This document shows, in pieces, positions 41,501-52,905 of a DNA stretch of 64,000 bases. Both the position numbers and the translations under genes were made by a program. Origin of the DNA: Branchiostoma floridae (lineage: Eukaryota > Chordata > Leptocardii > Amphioxiformes > Branchiostomatidae). Within the stretch, counting starts at the first letter, position 1, and each line of letters starts with the position of its first letter. The stretch spans positions 6,904,087 through 6,968,086 of the forward strand of contig NC_049991.1 in assembly GCF_000003815.2 (NCBI RefSeq). Direction: 5' to 3'. The notes under the pieces are model-generated. The model had not been told where the DNA came from. It made no database searches and was given only the letters and a program-made list of their open reading frames with translations.

Positions 41501-43248
41501 TGGTTCCCTTGCCGGGGTGCGTTGTTAGGCACATACAATGAGTTTTCTACCAGAAAATCAGCTCTACTGCTCGGTGCAGCAGGGAGTGATCCTCGGGCCT
41601 CTGCTGTATCTTGTCTCCCCTTAACTGCCGTGTCGTCGATATACGTATACTCACGATCTTCTGTATACGTATCTGGGATATACGTATACTGATGATCTTC
41701 TGTATACGTATCTGGGATATATGTATACTGATGATCTTCTGTATACGTATCTGGGATATATGTATACTCGTGATCTTCTGTATGCGTATCTGGGATACAC
41801 GTATACTCGTGATTTGTTGGGACTTGAGAATCACCAACATCTTGCCTGACTTCATGTGCCTCTTCGTCATGTGGATTTTCGTTGTTGTGCCAGTTTATGC
41901 TCGTCGTCTTTGGTGGTGCATCTGGATGGAATAGGGCAAGTTTTACTACAACAGGCCACGAACTGTTCTGTTCGGCTGTTGAAACTTGATATGATTTGAA
42001 TGACGACTTGTAATAAGTGTAGCTCAGGCATAGATTTCTTTCCGTAAAGAGGTAAAAGTGCGATTGACATGATTTTGGAACATTTTGTTTACATAACAAA
42101 CTTTGTCTATGAAAGCAACGAAATCGTTGTTATTTCAATCCGTAATTGGAAAAAAATCCACTCAAGAACGGAATGACGGACGCTAGATGTAAATTCAATA
42201 TAAACTTAACAAAACTTAATGTGAGTTAGCATAGAATGATATGCGGCTAAATCGCTTTCAATTAGCCATAACCAAACACTACAATTCTAAATACGTTTCT
42301 AGCAACTACATATTAACCTGTATGACATTTTACCAGGGACATATTGGTATATCTTTGGGTTACAATGAAGTCCTCTTACATTACTAATCAATACAAATTC
42401 TAGCACTCACTAACAGTCGAGGGGACATCTTGACATTTCGGGGTAGGCTGGGACAACGAGTTGTTGTTCTGATTTGTAGTCTTGTCGCCATCAACCGATG
42501 CTTGATCTTGTTCTTGTGAGTCATGGCTAGTGACGACGAAGTGATAAGCAGTAAGGTAGGGTTCAATGTAGTCGTCGTCAGTCCCCTCTTCTAAAATAGA
42601 CAACATGATTATCATTCACAACTTTCTATCCTGATATCGTATGGCATAAGGACCCCTTTCCACTAGACGGCGATCGCGCTACGCTGTCACTGCGACCTAA
42701 ATAAGATGTGTAACCTTTGCTTTCACACTGGGTATATCATACAACATGTATATAGAAGTGTAGACTGAGAAACCAACAAAAAACACAAAGTGTAAAAAGA
42801 TTCGTTTCTTATACAATTCGGTGAGCGATCTGTCAACTTCTAATTCGCAGAGAGAGCACCGTCATAGTGGAAATGGATATATTCACGTTTGCTCCAGAAT
42901 CAAGAGGTGTTGGGTTCGATCCTCAGACATGCCATTAAGAAGGACACACTAAAGGTCTAGACAGGAGGTAGCTCTAAAAAATATGTTATGTCAATTCCAT
43001 CTTTTGATTTTAAAGTTCACATTGTAAGACTCACCTCGCTTTAACGGAGCATCATGACATTCTGACACGGGTAGAGTTGAAGTAATGTCTTGTGGATCCT
43101 CTTCCTCCAGGTGATCAGCAATTGGATCTGACTCGTTTAAGTGTTCACCATGTTCATCTACATGTGTGGAGCCCTCGGGACTGTCCGTACCATCTCCATC
43201 ACTATCGTTTAGAGAGTCTCCATCCCCTGTTGACTCTACTTCAGACAT
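38525..43248 (-). CDS. Type II membrane protein with Tyr-rich cytoplasmic repeats and NHL-like beta-propeller
   Basis: Seven coding exons (minus): 43035-43248, 42411-42590, 41496-41921, 40933-41066, 40461-40574, 40287-40335, 38525-39348; 646 residues, all phases match. The N-terminal 285 residues are acidic and unstructured, with five 13-residue repeats (170-234, EYTYIPDTYTEDH). One membrane span follows (about 287-308, VAIFIFVTTLVIVGLLLITG); positive charge before it and acidic PPEEG after it predict N-in/C-out. A Thr/Ser-rich stalk leads to a C-terminal propeller (about 385-646) with repeats such as FPVDICTDSSRHIIVADLGN and IAVDNEDYILVTDSYSAKIY, as in NHL proteins (TRIM2/3, TEN-M, PAM). The YTYI units could be kinase/SH2 sites. 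No RING or B-box. Ligand and role unknown. Confidence 0.85.
39415..39661. mobile_element. MITE family A, copy 3
   Basis: Has GATGGTATGTTACTGCAATTG at left and CCCCAAGTGCAGTGAGATACC at right, with CGGCACTGCGGGGTTCG inside. Lies in an intron of the NHL gene. Confidence 0.85.
42647..42885. mobile_element. MITE family B, copy 2
   Basis: Left end CCCCTTTCCACTAGACGGCG, right end GAGCACCGTCATAGTGGAAA, with ACACAAAGTG and GGGTATATCATACA inside. Opposite orientation to copy 1. Lies in intron 1 of the NHL gene; a B-box-like GGGTTCGATCCTC follows at 42913, perhaps a SINE scrap. Confidence 0.75.
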
Positions 43249-44259
43249 TGTGCCCGCTGACTACCGTAAAACCTTTGTCCGAAATACATTTGATGTTATC
43301 CTTGTTTTTCTACTTCTATTTGAGGCAAAACGACTAATTACAGCTCAGCCAGAAAGGACAAAACACTACGTGTTACATGTTTAAGATTTCTATGTTTTAC
43401 CATCCTAACATACCATACAGTCTGCTGTTCTAGACATCAACATGTGAGCTATAACGACGTAAGTAGCTCAAGCGTATGCATACGTCGAGACGAATCCTTG
43501 TATGACGTACGCGTTATGTAAAGAATATAAATAAATGCATTGGATATGAAAAGTGCCTGCAAATCAGCAAATTAATCATATGTATATTTGCAAAGTAAAA
43601 ACGTGCTCTTACAGGTTTTCGTATTGATATCGTAGCTTAAACACATCGCATTGTGCACAGTGTGAAACCGTAAAAGTAGGTTTAGATGTAAATCATATGT
43701 TATATGTTATATGTAAGTTATTTGTTGATTTGTGTCCAGTCGGATTGAGTAATAAGTGTTGCTACACGTGGGACGTCCTATTATCAGAGACAGATTAGTG
43801 ATTATTGAAATAAAATGAAAAAAAAAATAATTATCACGAACTAGCGTATGTCGTCGCGGTTCTCGAAATCTTTTACATTATTTATTCTGACTTTACGTAA
43901 GTCTACTATACAGACAATCTACCATACAAATGAAAAAGAAAAAAGTGCAAAGGAAAAAAGTCATCATCTGGGTTATATCTATTGGGAATAATAAGATGTC
44001 TCGGTTTTGTGGAAGAAATATGTGTATACGTTTCCTTCATTTATCATATATAGTACATCATATTAACATTTTTTATCGTAATTTAAACTTACTCTCGTTT
44101 ATGCAAGCGTCTTTTTACCTAGTTGCAGTAAAATATGAGTACAGTTATCCCCTTTTGTGTGACACCAATGTAGTCTTTATTGTTTGTAATAAAATCATCG
44201 TGTCGGCACGTGACGTTCGATTCGCAGGAAGAATGGGCCATCTTCGTTCCACTGGGATC
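43249..44259. other. Interval between NHL and SDR genes
   Basis: Should hold the NHL gene promoter and the SDR 3' UTR. No further gene recognised. Confidence 0.4.
44176..44181 (-). terminator. Polyadenylation signal of the SDR gene
   Basis: Minus-strand AATAAA, about 80 bases past the stop codon. Confidence 0.6.
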
Positions 44260-47200
44260 CTACTGTCCACCTGATTAAAGAAAATAAGAATGAAAATTAC
44301 TTCGTATATTACAGATCCTTTGGTATGCTGAGAAAATTGAGAATTCTGGTTAATGCAGCTATTAGTAAGTAAACCAAATGATAACCATGACAATTTACAT
44401 TGTAGGCATGCGCCATGGTTACGTGTCGCTTATCCCCGAGTTACTTAATATCAGTTCCGTTATCCAGAATATAATATTATAACATAATGTTATAATAATT
44501 TTGTGGATAAGGAAATCGTGTTAACAAAAGGTGATTGATAATAGCAGTGCGCCAGTACCCTGATATAACATCTCATGTTTTCAAAATGATGTCATTTTAT
44601 TTATCACACGATCTAGGACTTTTATTGATACAAAATCATGTTTTATAGGATTTATAACGTATAAGTCGGTAAAGGTTTGTTATATCACGATTTAGTAAAA
44701 AAAACATCAACACTATTTTTATTTGAATCAAGGTAAAATAACAAGAATATATTATAGCAAAATTCTATTCAAACACAAGAAATGGCTTTACAATAGTTAA
44801 TTATCTGCCCTATTTACCAGACCCTGGACTAGTACTTACCTGTAATTTCCACGACCTGCCCGGTCATGTAGCTGCTTTCTTCCGTTGCTAGGAACAGACA
44901 CAGGTTGGCCACTTCTGAAATATGAAACAGAAAAAATATTCAATTAAGTATATACTTTTTTAATACGGAAAGCAAAACTCCTATAACCAATAAGTGTTAG
45001 TGTTCTGCACACATTATCCTATTTAGGAGTTTTGTGATCTAAACATACTTATTTATGCATAATCATATAACTGCACTGTTGTCGATAATGTTTTGTTGTT
45101 GTTTTGTATGTATTATTGTACTCTTAGTACTATTGTCTGTATAGCTATTAGTTGTTATTGGTTACCATACATTGTACCCTGTACGATTGTTGAGCAATAA
45201 ATTCATTCATTCATTTAAGAAAAGGTATGTAGATGTATTTCACACTATTTTTCAACTTTGTATGTTCACCAGCCGTTGCATTGATCTCTATTCACATCAA
45301 CATATTAGTATAGCAAATGGTAATATTATCATATGAATTATAGCAAAACTTCATCACTCACCAGACGGTTTACCAGCCCGTTTCAAGAAGGTCTTCTCCT
45401 GAACCTGAAGGAAATTGAATAAGGAATTATTCTTGCACATTATCATATACAAAATGTCAAATACAAAACATAATCACATGATTGTGTTTCTAACTCTTCA
45501 TAACTCATTACTTTTCTCATTCATTTGTGTCTAAAATCAGAGCTCTACACACTAGTCAATTCAAACTAGGCAAACTAGTCTTGTTAGACATTAGGGGTTG
45601 TTGTGAAAACGTGTCTGTCATATACTCATGAATTTCAAATTATTTATTTATTTAGTTAGTTCAAGACGACTTAGTAGCTTCTTCATAACTGATCAAAATT
45701 TATTTTTCAAGAAGTCCCAGGTAGTATATACAGAAACGAGACAGTCATGAAAACGCGGACAATATTCAGTGCAACAAATACGAATTTGCACATCGAATAC
45801 GAAACGATGTCAATTACCCAAAGTAAAATGTTACCAAGTAAAATCCCTTGTTACTTCAGCCAATAGGTTAGGACGTTACCGTTGCTACTAATAGAGTAAC
45901 GGTGTCTATGCCTTTCCATACTGTGAACTCCTCGTAAAAAGTTGAACAAAAGCACAAATGTCACGTAGGTACGTTATAAAATGAAACCAAATAGATGGAT
46001 AGATACTTGTGCTAGAGATTCATTGAACATAAGTCTATTCTTACTTGTTATTAACCACTTGAATTTCACTAGATTAATGTACTTATTTTGACATTTTTTT
46101 ACTCACATACTCAAGCCTTTCCTGATCGTACGACTTATCCACGATGTTGGTATCAATGATTGTAGGAACCACCACATTGCAACGGATGCCATACCTGTGT
46201 TTAATACATATATGGCTTAAGGGGACATATTAAATGAAGGAAAAATTCAGGATTGTATTTCAGTATGTTTTAATGCCTAGATATAGACTGGCTTCCATAA
46301 AAGCTAAGCAAATTTATTCTTATCACCACGTATTTAGTCACATAAAAAATGGAATGTCACATAAAAAATGCTCAACATTTTGTAAAAACAATGATTATTT
46401 TTACACATTGATAAACTACCTGTGAAAATTGAATTTGGTTAGTCTTTTCTATCAATATGTGTAATATGACCGTACGTTAATTAAATGCCACTGATGCAGC
46501 AGAAGTACAAAGCTTTTGTCAGTCCATTTGCATTTTCATCGATAGTTGATACAACTACAGAAAATGATGACAGAAACATTCGGAATATATAAAGAACCTA
46601 ATACGATGCTTGGGATATTTATTTTGCATCACATATTTGGCATTTATCTTGCATATCATGTTTCGCACACTTCATACAGTGTGGCAATTATGGTATTTCT
46701 AATACATGTACTAGCATGTTTCTTTTAATTTTGTAGATTTAAAGAAAATGACAAAATAGAAACCTACTGGGCAAGTTCCTTGGCTATGCCTTTAGTCATG
46801 GAGACCACGGCTCCTTTCGTGCCAGAATAGTGTGTAAACTCATGTTGGCCCACCTGTAGAAACGACACACTTCGTTGCTTATATTCACCACATGGCTTTG
46901 ATAAAGCTATGGGCACAACCCTCCGTACGTGCAACTGCGTGCTGTCTACGTGCAAAAATCTGGGCAATTTTATTTTGGATCCTTAAGTGGTAAGTACCGC
47001 TTCCGTACGAAATCCTACGGTATCTAACGCATTTGGCAAATGTTTAAATGTTGATGCCTACAGAAATAATGCAAAACAAAGAAAAGTAAAGAAATAGAAG
47101 AGAAAAGAAAGAAAACAATATAGTACGCAATTAGACACATTAAATGCCTACCCTTCCACAGATGCTCCCCATGGTGACAATAGAACCGTTCTTCACCTTG

Positions 47201-50200
47201 TCTTCTACCATCAGCCTCGTCATGGCCTGTACTACAAGGAACGTCCCCTGTAAATGTAAAACCATTTCAGAGCTACAACAAAGGTACAGTCAATCTTAGT
47301 GATTAGTTTTAGTTTAACTTAGTCCAATACAAAACTTGGACTCACCCAAATTTTCGACTGAACAGCACCAGTCTTTGTCTTTCATGGTTGGTGCCATAGA
47401 TTTCCTGCAACCTATGATCCGCTGCTTACTGAGCCACGTACGTGTTCTATATGCATAACGTGACGTCACGACAGCAGTGGATTTTTCATTCCTTGACAAA
47501 GACTGGTGCCGTCCAGTCAAAAATTTTGGTGAGTCCAATTTTTGTGATGGATATTATAATTAAACGAGTTGAATAATGTTAGTAATGTTAAAACTCTTAT
47601 TATTTCTTCCTTTAATGCTTCGGGAATGGAGATTCACCTCCTGAAGGGGTATTGTGGTTGGTTATGTCCGTACGTTCGTATCTATTACTCACCATCTCTC
47701 TGCTACATTATTAGTATGTAGTTTGACATGTGTATTCGCTGCAATAAGTCGTGATTCTTTAGATGGATTTTATAAAATTCGGCAGGTCAGTAGTCAAAAA
47801 GGATATCAAACACTTTAAAATAGCCTACAACGTTAACATCATAATTCGTTCACAGAGGTTTGTGTCTTGTCGGCTTTAGTTACTTCATTAATTACTAGCG
47901 ATAGTATTGTGATCTGTCCTATGGAGACACATGATACTTTAGATCATATTTCATTAGTCTAGCTGAAACCAAAGAACATTAGCCCACTTGTGGTCATTTG
48001 TGCATCTAGCCTACGGGCATGGACATGCAATAAAGATTATTATATTATATACTGACTTATGCTCATAACGAATAGTCATGACGCAGTGGCTTTTGAAAAA
48101 AAAACGCATACAAAACACAGTGTTCCTTACCTTTTGGTTGATGTTAGTCACCTTGTCGTAAGTTGCCTCGTCCATGTCCAGAAAGTAGGACGGTATGGCC
48201 ACTCCTGCACATGTCACAACCACGGACGGAGCACTCTGGTAGTCTGCACGCAAAGAAGCGACCTAGAGGGGATAATACGGAGCTTTCGTGGATAATGGCC
48301 TCTTACTGCACTTGCACGCTTGCGTCACTGCGGGGTTCGAAAGATATTCAGAGAAATTCAGAGATAAATTTTGTTACTTTTTGGGTATTTTGTCGTCTTC
48401 TAGGTCATACTAGTCTAGTACGTATTACGCAATATCTAAAATAACAAAACAGTGACGCAGTGAACGAACCCCGTAGTGACGCAATCTTGACGCAAGTGCA
48501 GTGTGAGTGCAGTTATAAGGCACTAGTAATGCAAAGTGTTAACGAAGAATACTGTTGATGAATTCCATTGCAATGTGATAGTCGCTACCATACTGACTCG
48601 GCTGGCTATTATACTTCCAAAAATGCTTTTTCTATTTCCTTCTTTTCATATGAAGAGAAAGATTTCCTGAGGTAAAGAAAATTCAAGGAAATTCTTTGCA
48701 TGTTAAGTCTTAGAGAAAGAGCTTTTTCTCTTTAATTTTTGAAGGGAAGAAAGTATTTGAGAAGCAGAACACCAGTAAGAAGCTCTGACGAAGGTGTATC
48801 AGAGACATCGAAACGTAAACATAAGCAATGTAAGTACCCTGTGGTTGTTCAAAAAGAATTATCCTATATCCTGTATTCTACCAACCTAATAAAAGTATTT
48901 TTGGAAGTATAAATATCATTATTCCGTAAGGCCGTAGCATTTATCTTCTCAAATATACATAATATGTAACGATTACCATTTGATTGACAGATGTGGAGGA
49001 CGACACGTCAGTTCTGTAGAAGCGGTGTTGTTGTGATCCCATGTTCGGTAAAGCCGCCACTATCTCTTGACCTTTGTCCTCGTTGATGTCTACCGCGACA
49101 ACCGAGGCGCCCTCCCTAGCGAATAGCTGACAAACTGCACCTCCTAGTCCACCGCTGCCACCTATGAAAAACATAGAAGCAAAATCCTTTGCATGGTTAC
49201 AAATTCCAGAGTTTCGAACTTGAACTCTGATACAGTTGCAACTTTAATACCTTTTCCCTATAGTTCTTCATTCTTTGCACTAACGTTCTCCAAACTTTGC
49301 TTTGCGGTGGGAAAGGGAGGACCCAACAAAACCAGTATAATGTACACTAGCATAGCACATAGTCATAGAATGTAGTTCCTAGCACCTTTGTATTTTCCTT
49401 ATTTTACATGTTGTTTGTACCTGCAATTAGCCCTCGGGCAAGAACTTGCAATAAACATATCATTATATTTCAGATAGAAAAACAGTACCCGCATTTCCTC
49501 TGTGTTTTTACGGTTCCAAGAACGAAGGTAAGTAAAATAACATGTTGCACAGTAAGTAAAATAACATGTTGCACAGTGAGTAAAATAACATGTTGCACAG
49601 TAAGTAAAATAACATGTTGCACAGTCATTCAGTTCTAGATACCAATCGTTATTGACATGTTTTTTTTTACAAACAACAAATTTCCGTTATGGAATTCAAG
49701 CCTGTAATTCCGAGACAGAATTTGAAGAAGCCACTTTCATAGACCCCGTTCACACTAAAAAAAATGAAGCGGCTTCAACGTCGAAGCCGCTTGATCCGGA
49801 TCGTTTTCTTGAGTGTGAACGCTCCAAGCGGCTTGGATTTTCACCGATCCGGCTCGTTTGCAATCCATCCCTGGGAGGTAGTTTGAGACACTTGTGAACA
49901 AGCCGCTTGGCTGAAATCGCGAGTGTGAACGCAATGTGGCTAGATTCTATGTAAATTTCCGATTTGCCCCCTGTTGGAGGTTATATATCCATGTATCGGC
50001 GGGAGCAGGAACACACGCCACATTGACAGGTTTGCTCACATTACTAATTTTTGTGCCCAATGATAATGTCTGGATAGAAAGAAACAAACGCTGTAGGGTC
50101 AAGGCAAGTGGAATGGGAAGCAAACAAAGCTTTTTTTTTATCACACGAAGAGAGAGGAACCACAGCAAGCTAAAAAAATCACAAAAAACAAGCATATCTT

Positions 50201-50533
50201 TGAACAGATCTCTCTCTGGATCATGATATAAGACTATTAAGAATGGGTTTGAGAAAACCTACAAACAATGTTGTACAAAAAGTACCTGAAGTCCAGGTAC
50301 GGAATCACAATCAGCTTGGATTGTGTGCGATTAATCGGATTGTCTGTAATGAGTGTGAACGTAATTTTTTTGAAGCGGCTTGCACGTTGAAGCGGCTTCG
50401 ACGTTGAAGCCGCTTCATTTTTTTGAGTGTGAACGAGGTCTTAGACTTATCAACTCTGAGACTCACCTGTAACTACAGCTAACCTGCCGGTAAGCCTGCC
50501 AAGACCCACAGCTTCTCCTGTCTTCTCCGCCAT
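44260..50533 (-). CDS. HSD17B8: HSD17B8-like short-chain dehydrogenase/reductase
   Basis: Nine coding exons (minus): 50467-50533, 48977-49161, 48131-48262, 47152-47247, 46768-46853, 46107-46194, 45362-45404, 44840-44914, 44260-44270; all phases match, 260 residues (human HSD17B8 is 261). Cofactor motif VVTGGSGGLGGAV (TGxxxGxG) is formed across the exon 1/2 junction. TCAG replaces the usual NAG, as in HSD17B8. Catalytic S156 (MGSICGR) and Y169/K173 (HYSGTKGA) are present, then YGIRCNVVVPTIIDT and SSYMTGQVVEITGGQ at the end. Family members reduce 3-ketoacyl substrates or oxidise 17-beta-steroids; HSD17B8 with CBR4 forms the mitochondrial ketoacyl reductase. The 11-base last coding exon is unusually small. 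Introns host many MITEs. Exact substrate is uncertain. Confidence 0.92.
45150..45215 (+). repeat. LINE 3'-tail-like sequence with ATTC repeats
   Basis: CATTGTACCCTGTACGATTG, then GAGCAATAAATTCATTCATT; similar to 22890-22975. In an SDR intron. Confidence 0.4.
46905..47030. mobile_element. MITE family C, partial copy
   Basis: AAAGCTATGGGCACAACCCT and repeated CGTACG motifs match 17693-18027. The other terminus is missing. In an SDR intron. Confidence 0.5.
47330..47544. mobile_element. Foldback element in SDR intron
   Basis: Left TTGGACTCACCCAAATTTTC with GCACCAGTCTTTGTC inverted against GACAAAGACTGGTGCCGTCC and TTTTGGTGAGTCCAA. Arms about 55 bp. No clear target duplication. Confidence 0.7.
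48297..48522. mobile_element. MITE family A, copy 4
   Basis: TTACTGCACTTGCACGCTTG, CGTCACTGCGGGGTTCG at left; GAACGAACCCCGTAGTGACG at right. Between SDR exons 2 and 3, about 40 bases upstream of exon 3. Confidence 0.8.
49410..49456 (+). repeat. LINE 3'-terminal fragment
   Basis: TGCAATTAGCCCTCGGGCAA followed by GAACTTGCAATAAA, as at 29741-29784. In SDR intron 1. Confidence 0.55.
49529..49624. repeat. 24-bp tandem repeat, four copies
   Basis: Unit GTAAGTAAAATAACATGTTG plus CACA; one copy has GTGAGT. In SDR intron 1. Each unit starts with a near-consensus 5' splice site (GTAAGT). Confidence 0.95.
49741..50441. mobile_element. 0.7-kb inverted-repeat DNA element in SDR intron 1
   Basis: Left AGACCCCGTTCACACT followed by ATGAAGCGGCTTCAACGTCG; right is its complement ending GTGTGAACGAGGTCT. 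GAAGCGGCTTC/GAAGCCGCTTC palindromes are repeated inside both ends. Non-coding. Target duplication is not obvious. Confidence 0.8.
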
Positions 50534-50633
50534 CTTGCTTAACTCACAACTCGGTACACGCAATAAGGAATTGTGGGAGATGTTATCTTAAAGCGTTATC
50601 GCCAACAGTAGCAAGGGGCTCCTCTGGTATGCT

Positions 50634-50830
50634 AGTAGTAGTAGTAGTAGAATTTTTAGTTATACTTGTTGCTTTTTTGTAGCTGTAGCTGTAGCAGTGT
50701 TACAAATAGACGTTGTAATAGCAGTGGCAGTGGTAGTAGTAGTAGTGGTGGTGATTGTTCGTAGTAGTAGTAGTGGTAGTAGTGGTGGTGGTAGTAGCAT
50801 GCGCAGTGATAGTAGTATAGATAGAAATAA
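50634..50830. repeat. (TAG)n / (GTA)n microsatellite region
   Basis: Runs of TAG, GTA and GTG triplets upstream of the SDR start codon. Leucine-rich antisense readings of it are artefacts. Confidence 0.9.
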
Positions 50831-51406
50831 TGGCAATAAAAGTAGTAATATACTGTGAAATGTTCTCAAGCAGTTCTATTGGTTCATTAGGGTGTTAGGT
50901 AAGACATCTGGACACACCTAATAAACTTGTTTGTGGGGAGGGGGAGAGTAACTTAGGGCTTAAAGCATCTTCGATATATCTAGGTCAGGCACACATGTGT
51001 ACACAGCAGAGTTAAGGATTAACATATTGCTTTCACGGCAAATACGCGCGAACTGTTACAGACAAACAGAGCACGGCAAACAGATACAAAAACAGTATTT
51101 AGTCTATTCATCTGATTATCGGGAACGTTTCTATGCAATGTAACAACGTAATAAAGAATGCAAGGCTAGTAGAGCATTTCCACATTTTACTTAGTTATCC
51201 TCTAGGTATGCACCATGTGATTTCGTTCCACAAAATTGTATTTTTAAAGCTTAAAAAATCACAGCAGCTTAATATCTCAATATGTATACAATTTAAGGTA
51301 CGGTTATATTGGAGACACGTCAATTCAAATGGGCAGTTTTCCGGTGCAATGGTTAAACAGAAAAAAAATGGATGAATGAATTTATTCAATCAATTATTAT
51401 ATAACA
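50831..51406. other. Upstream flank of the SDR gene
   Basis: AT-rich. Nothing recognised beyond a short GAAT-rich patch near 51370. Confidence 0.4.
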
Positions 51407-51409
51407 TTA

Positions 51410-52233
51410 GGCCATGTTGATTTGATTATATGGATGACATCTTCTGGGAACTCCAAAACTGATGCGAGCGAGTTTAGCAAAAAAAAAAGTTGCCTCCAGT
51501 ATGAAATCAAAGTGGCCAGGAAGGTTGAACATAGGACTAAACACACATAGTATGGTATACCAACAGTTAGGTGTAGGGACCAGTACATTATACAGGTGCA
51601 AGACATTTTTTTCTTCTTGGACCAATCCGAAAAAAACAGACCTGGAAAAAAATCAGAGGAACAGGTTTCGCCAATTACAAAATGGACACACTATGTCGGC
51701 AGGCATTTGGGGTCTTACCAGGGGCCAACAAGAGGAAGTCAAGTAGAGTTTATAGTCAATTGTACGAAGTTTTTACCTTATTATATGGAAATGGGATTTT
51801 TGAATGCCAGTGGGAGTCCAATAATCAACCAAACAGATTCCTTTGTAGCAAAACTGACCAATTACCATTGTTTTGAGTATTGCCAGTTCTCAAGTTTCCA
51901 CAGACATATCCGGACCTGAAATGATTCTCTGGACCTGAACGGGACCTGAATTTTCTGTACTGGTTCCTCCCCCTACCAACAGTAGATTTTTTTTCTTTCT
52001 GTCCTTTCACATCTTATTCTTTGACTGTAGATTTATTTTGGCATTCCATGGTATTAGACTATGATTAGTTATCTGTTTTCTGATACTTTTTTTTCAATCT
52101 AGGGAATATTTGTGCTCGTTTTACAGCTGCTTTGCACAATTTGTTGTGTGGTCGAAAACTTCTTTTTTTTTTGGAAACGGCCGAAAATTGGTGCGAGCGC
52201 GGATGTCATCCATATAATCAAATCAACATGGCC
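51410..52233. mobile_element. 0.82-kb DNA element with TTA target duplication
   Basis: GGCCATGTTGATTTGATTAT followed by ATGGATGACAT at left; complement at right. TTA flanks at 51407-51409 and 52234-52236. Internal frames show no transposase. Related termini at 32281 and 35806. Confidence 0.8.
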
Positions 52234-52660
52234 TTACTTTGACAGCTTATCATGTTCATAAACATTTGTCAAGGGGCTACAAAGCATTAAAAATCTACAA
52301 CAGTCAGTACTCGTATCTACAACTATCTTGAGAACAGATAGACGCAGTGGTAGGTTAAGTTTGAATTAATTGATCATCGAGCAAACACGTCAAAGCTAAA
52401 ATTGAAACATATCACAGCGACTAGCAGTTAATAGTAAAAGTACATGCTAAATAAAGAGATATTGAGAGAAGTTACTCCAATGTGCATAGCCTTCCTATTG
52501 AAGATAGAAGCACAGTTTTATTTGGGTCCCTTTTTATGAATCATTCAAAACGCTATTTCATAACACACAAGATCATTATTACTAGTAGTATATTTCGACT
52601 ATTTGTTCAGCCTACAAAACATTGACTCTGGTCAAAGCCTTTCATTCTCTCCGGATTTAG
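52234..52660. other. 3' flank of esterase gene 1
   Basis: Carries a minus-strand AATAAA at 52517-52522. No other feature recognised. Confidence 0.4.
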
Positions 52661-52905
52661 TCATCATCTCTCACAGCACGAAGATGGTCGTGACGAAGCT
52701 GATGACGTCATCATCTCTCACAGCACGAAGATGGTCGTGACGAAGCTGATGACGTCATCATCTCTCACAGCACGAAGATGGTCGTGACGAAGCTGGTGAC
52801 GTCATCATCTCTCACAGCACGAAGATGGTCATGACGAAGCTGGTGACGTCATCATCTCTCACAGCACGAAGAAGGTCGTGACGAAGCTGATGACGTCCCT
52901 GATGA
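52661..52905. repeat. 47-bp tandem repeat, five copies, grown from the esterase 3' coding end
   Basis: Units start at 52661, 52708, 52755, 52802 and 52849. The last unit (from 52849) is the end of esterase 1's last exon including its stop codon (TCACAGCACGAAGA on this strand); four further copies lie downstream. CAGCACGAAGATGGTCGTGA is shared by most copies. Confidence 0.95.

Noticed and set aside
41611-41934. Plus-strand frame with repeated RIWDIRIL units
   Set aside because: Antisense shadow of the 39-bp coding repeat of the NHL membrane-protein gene.
49529-49624. CRISPR-like array
   Set aside because: Four direct 24-bp units with no spacers, in a eukaryotic intron; a simple tandem repeat.
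50660-50869. Leucine/threonine-rich frame
   Set aside because: Translation of a TAG/GTA microsatellite.
52661-52905. Extra esterase C-terminal exons or alternative stops
   Set aside because: The downstream 47-bp copies lie after the stop codon and lack acceptor sites; they are 3' UTR or flank.
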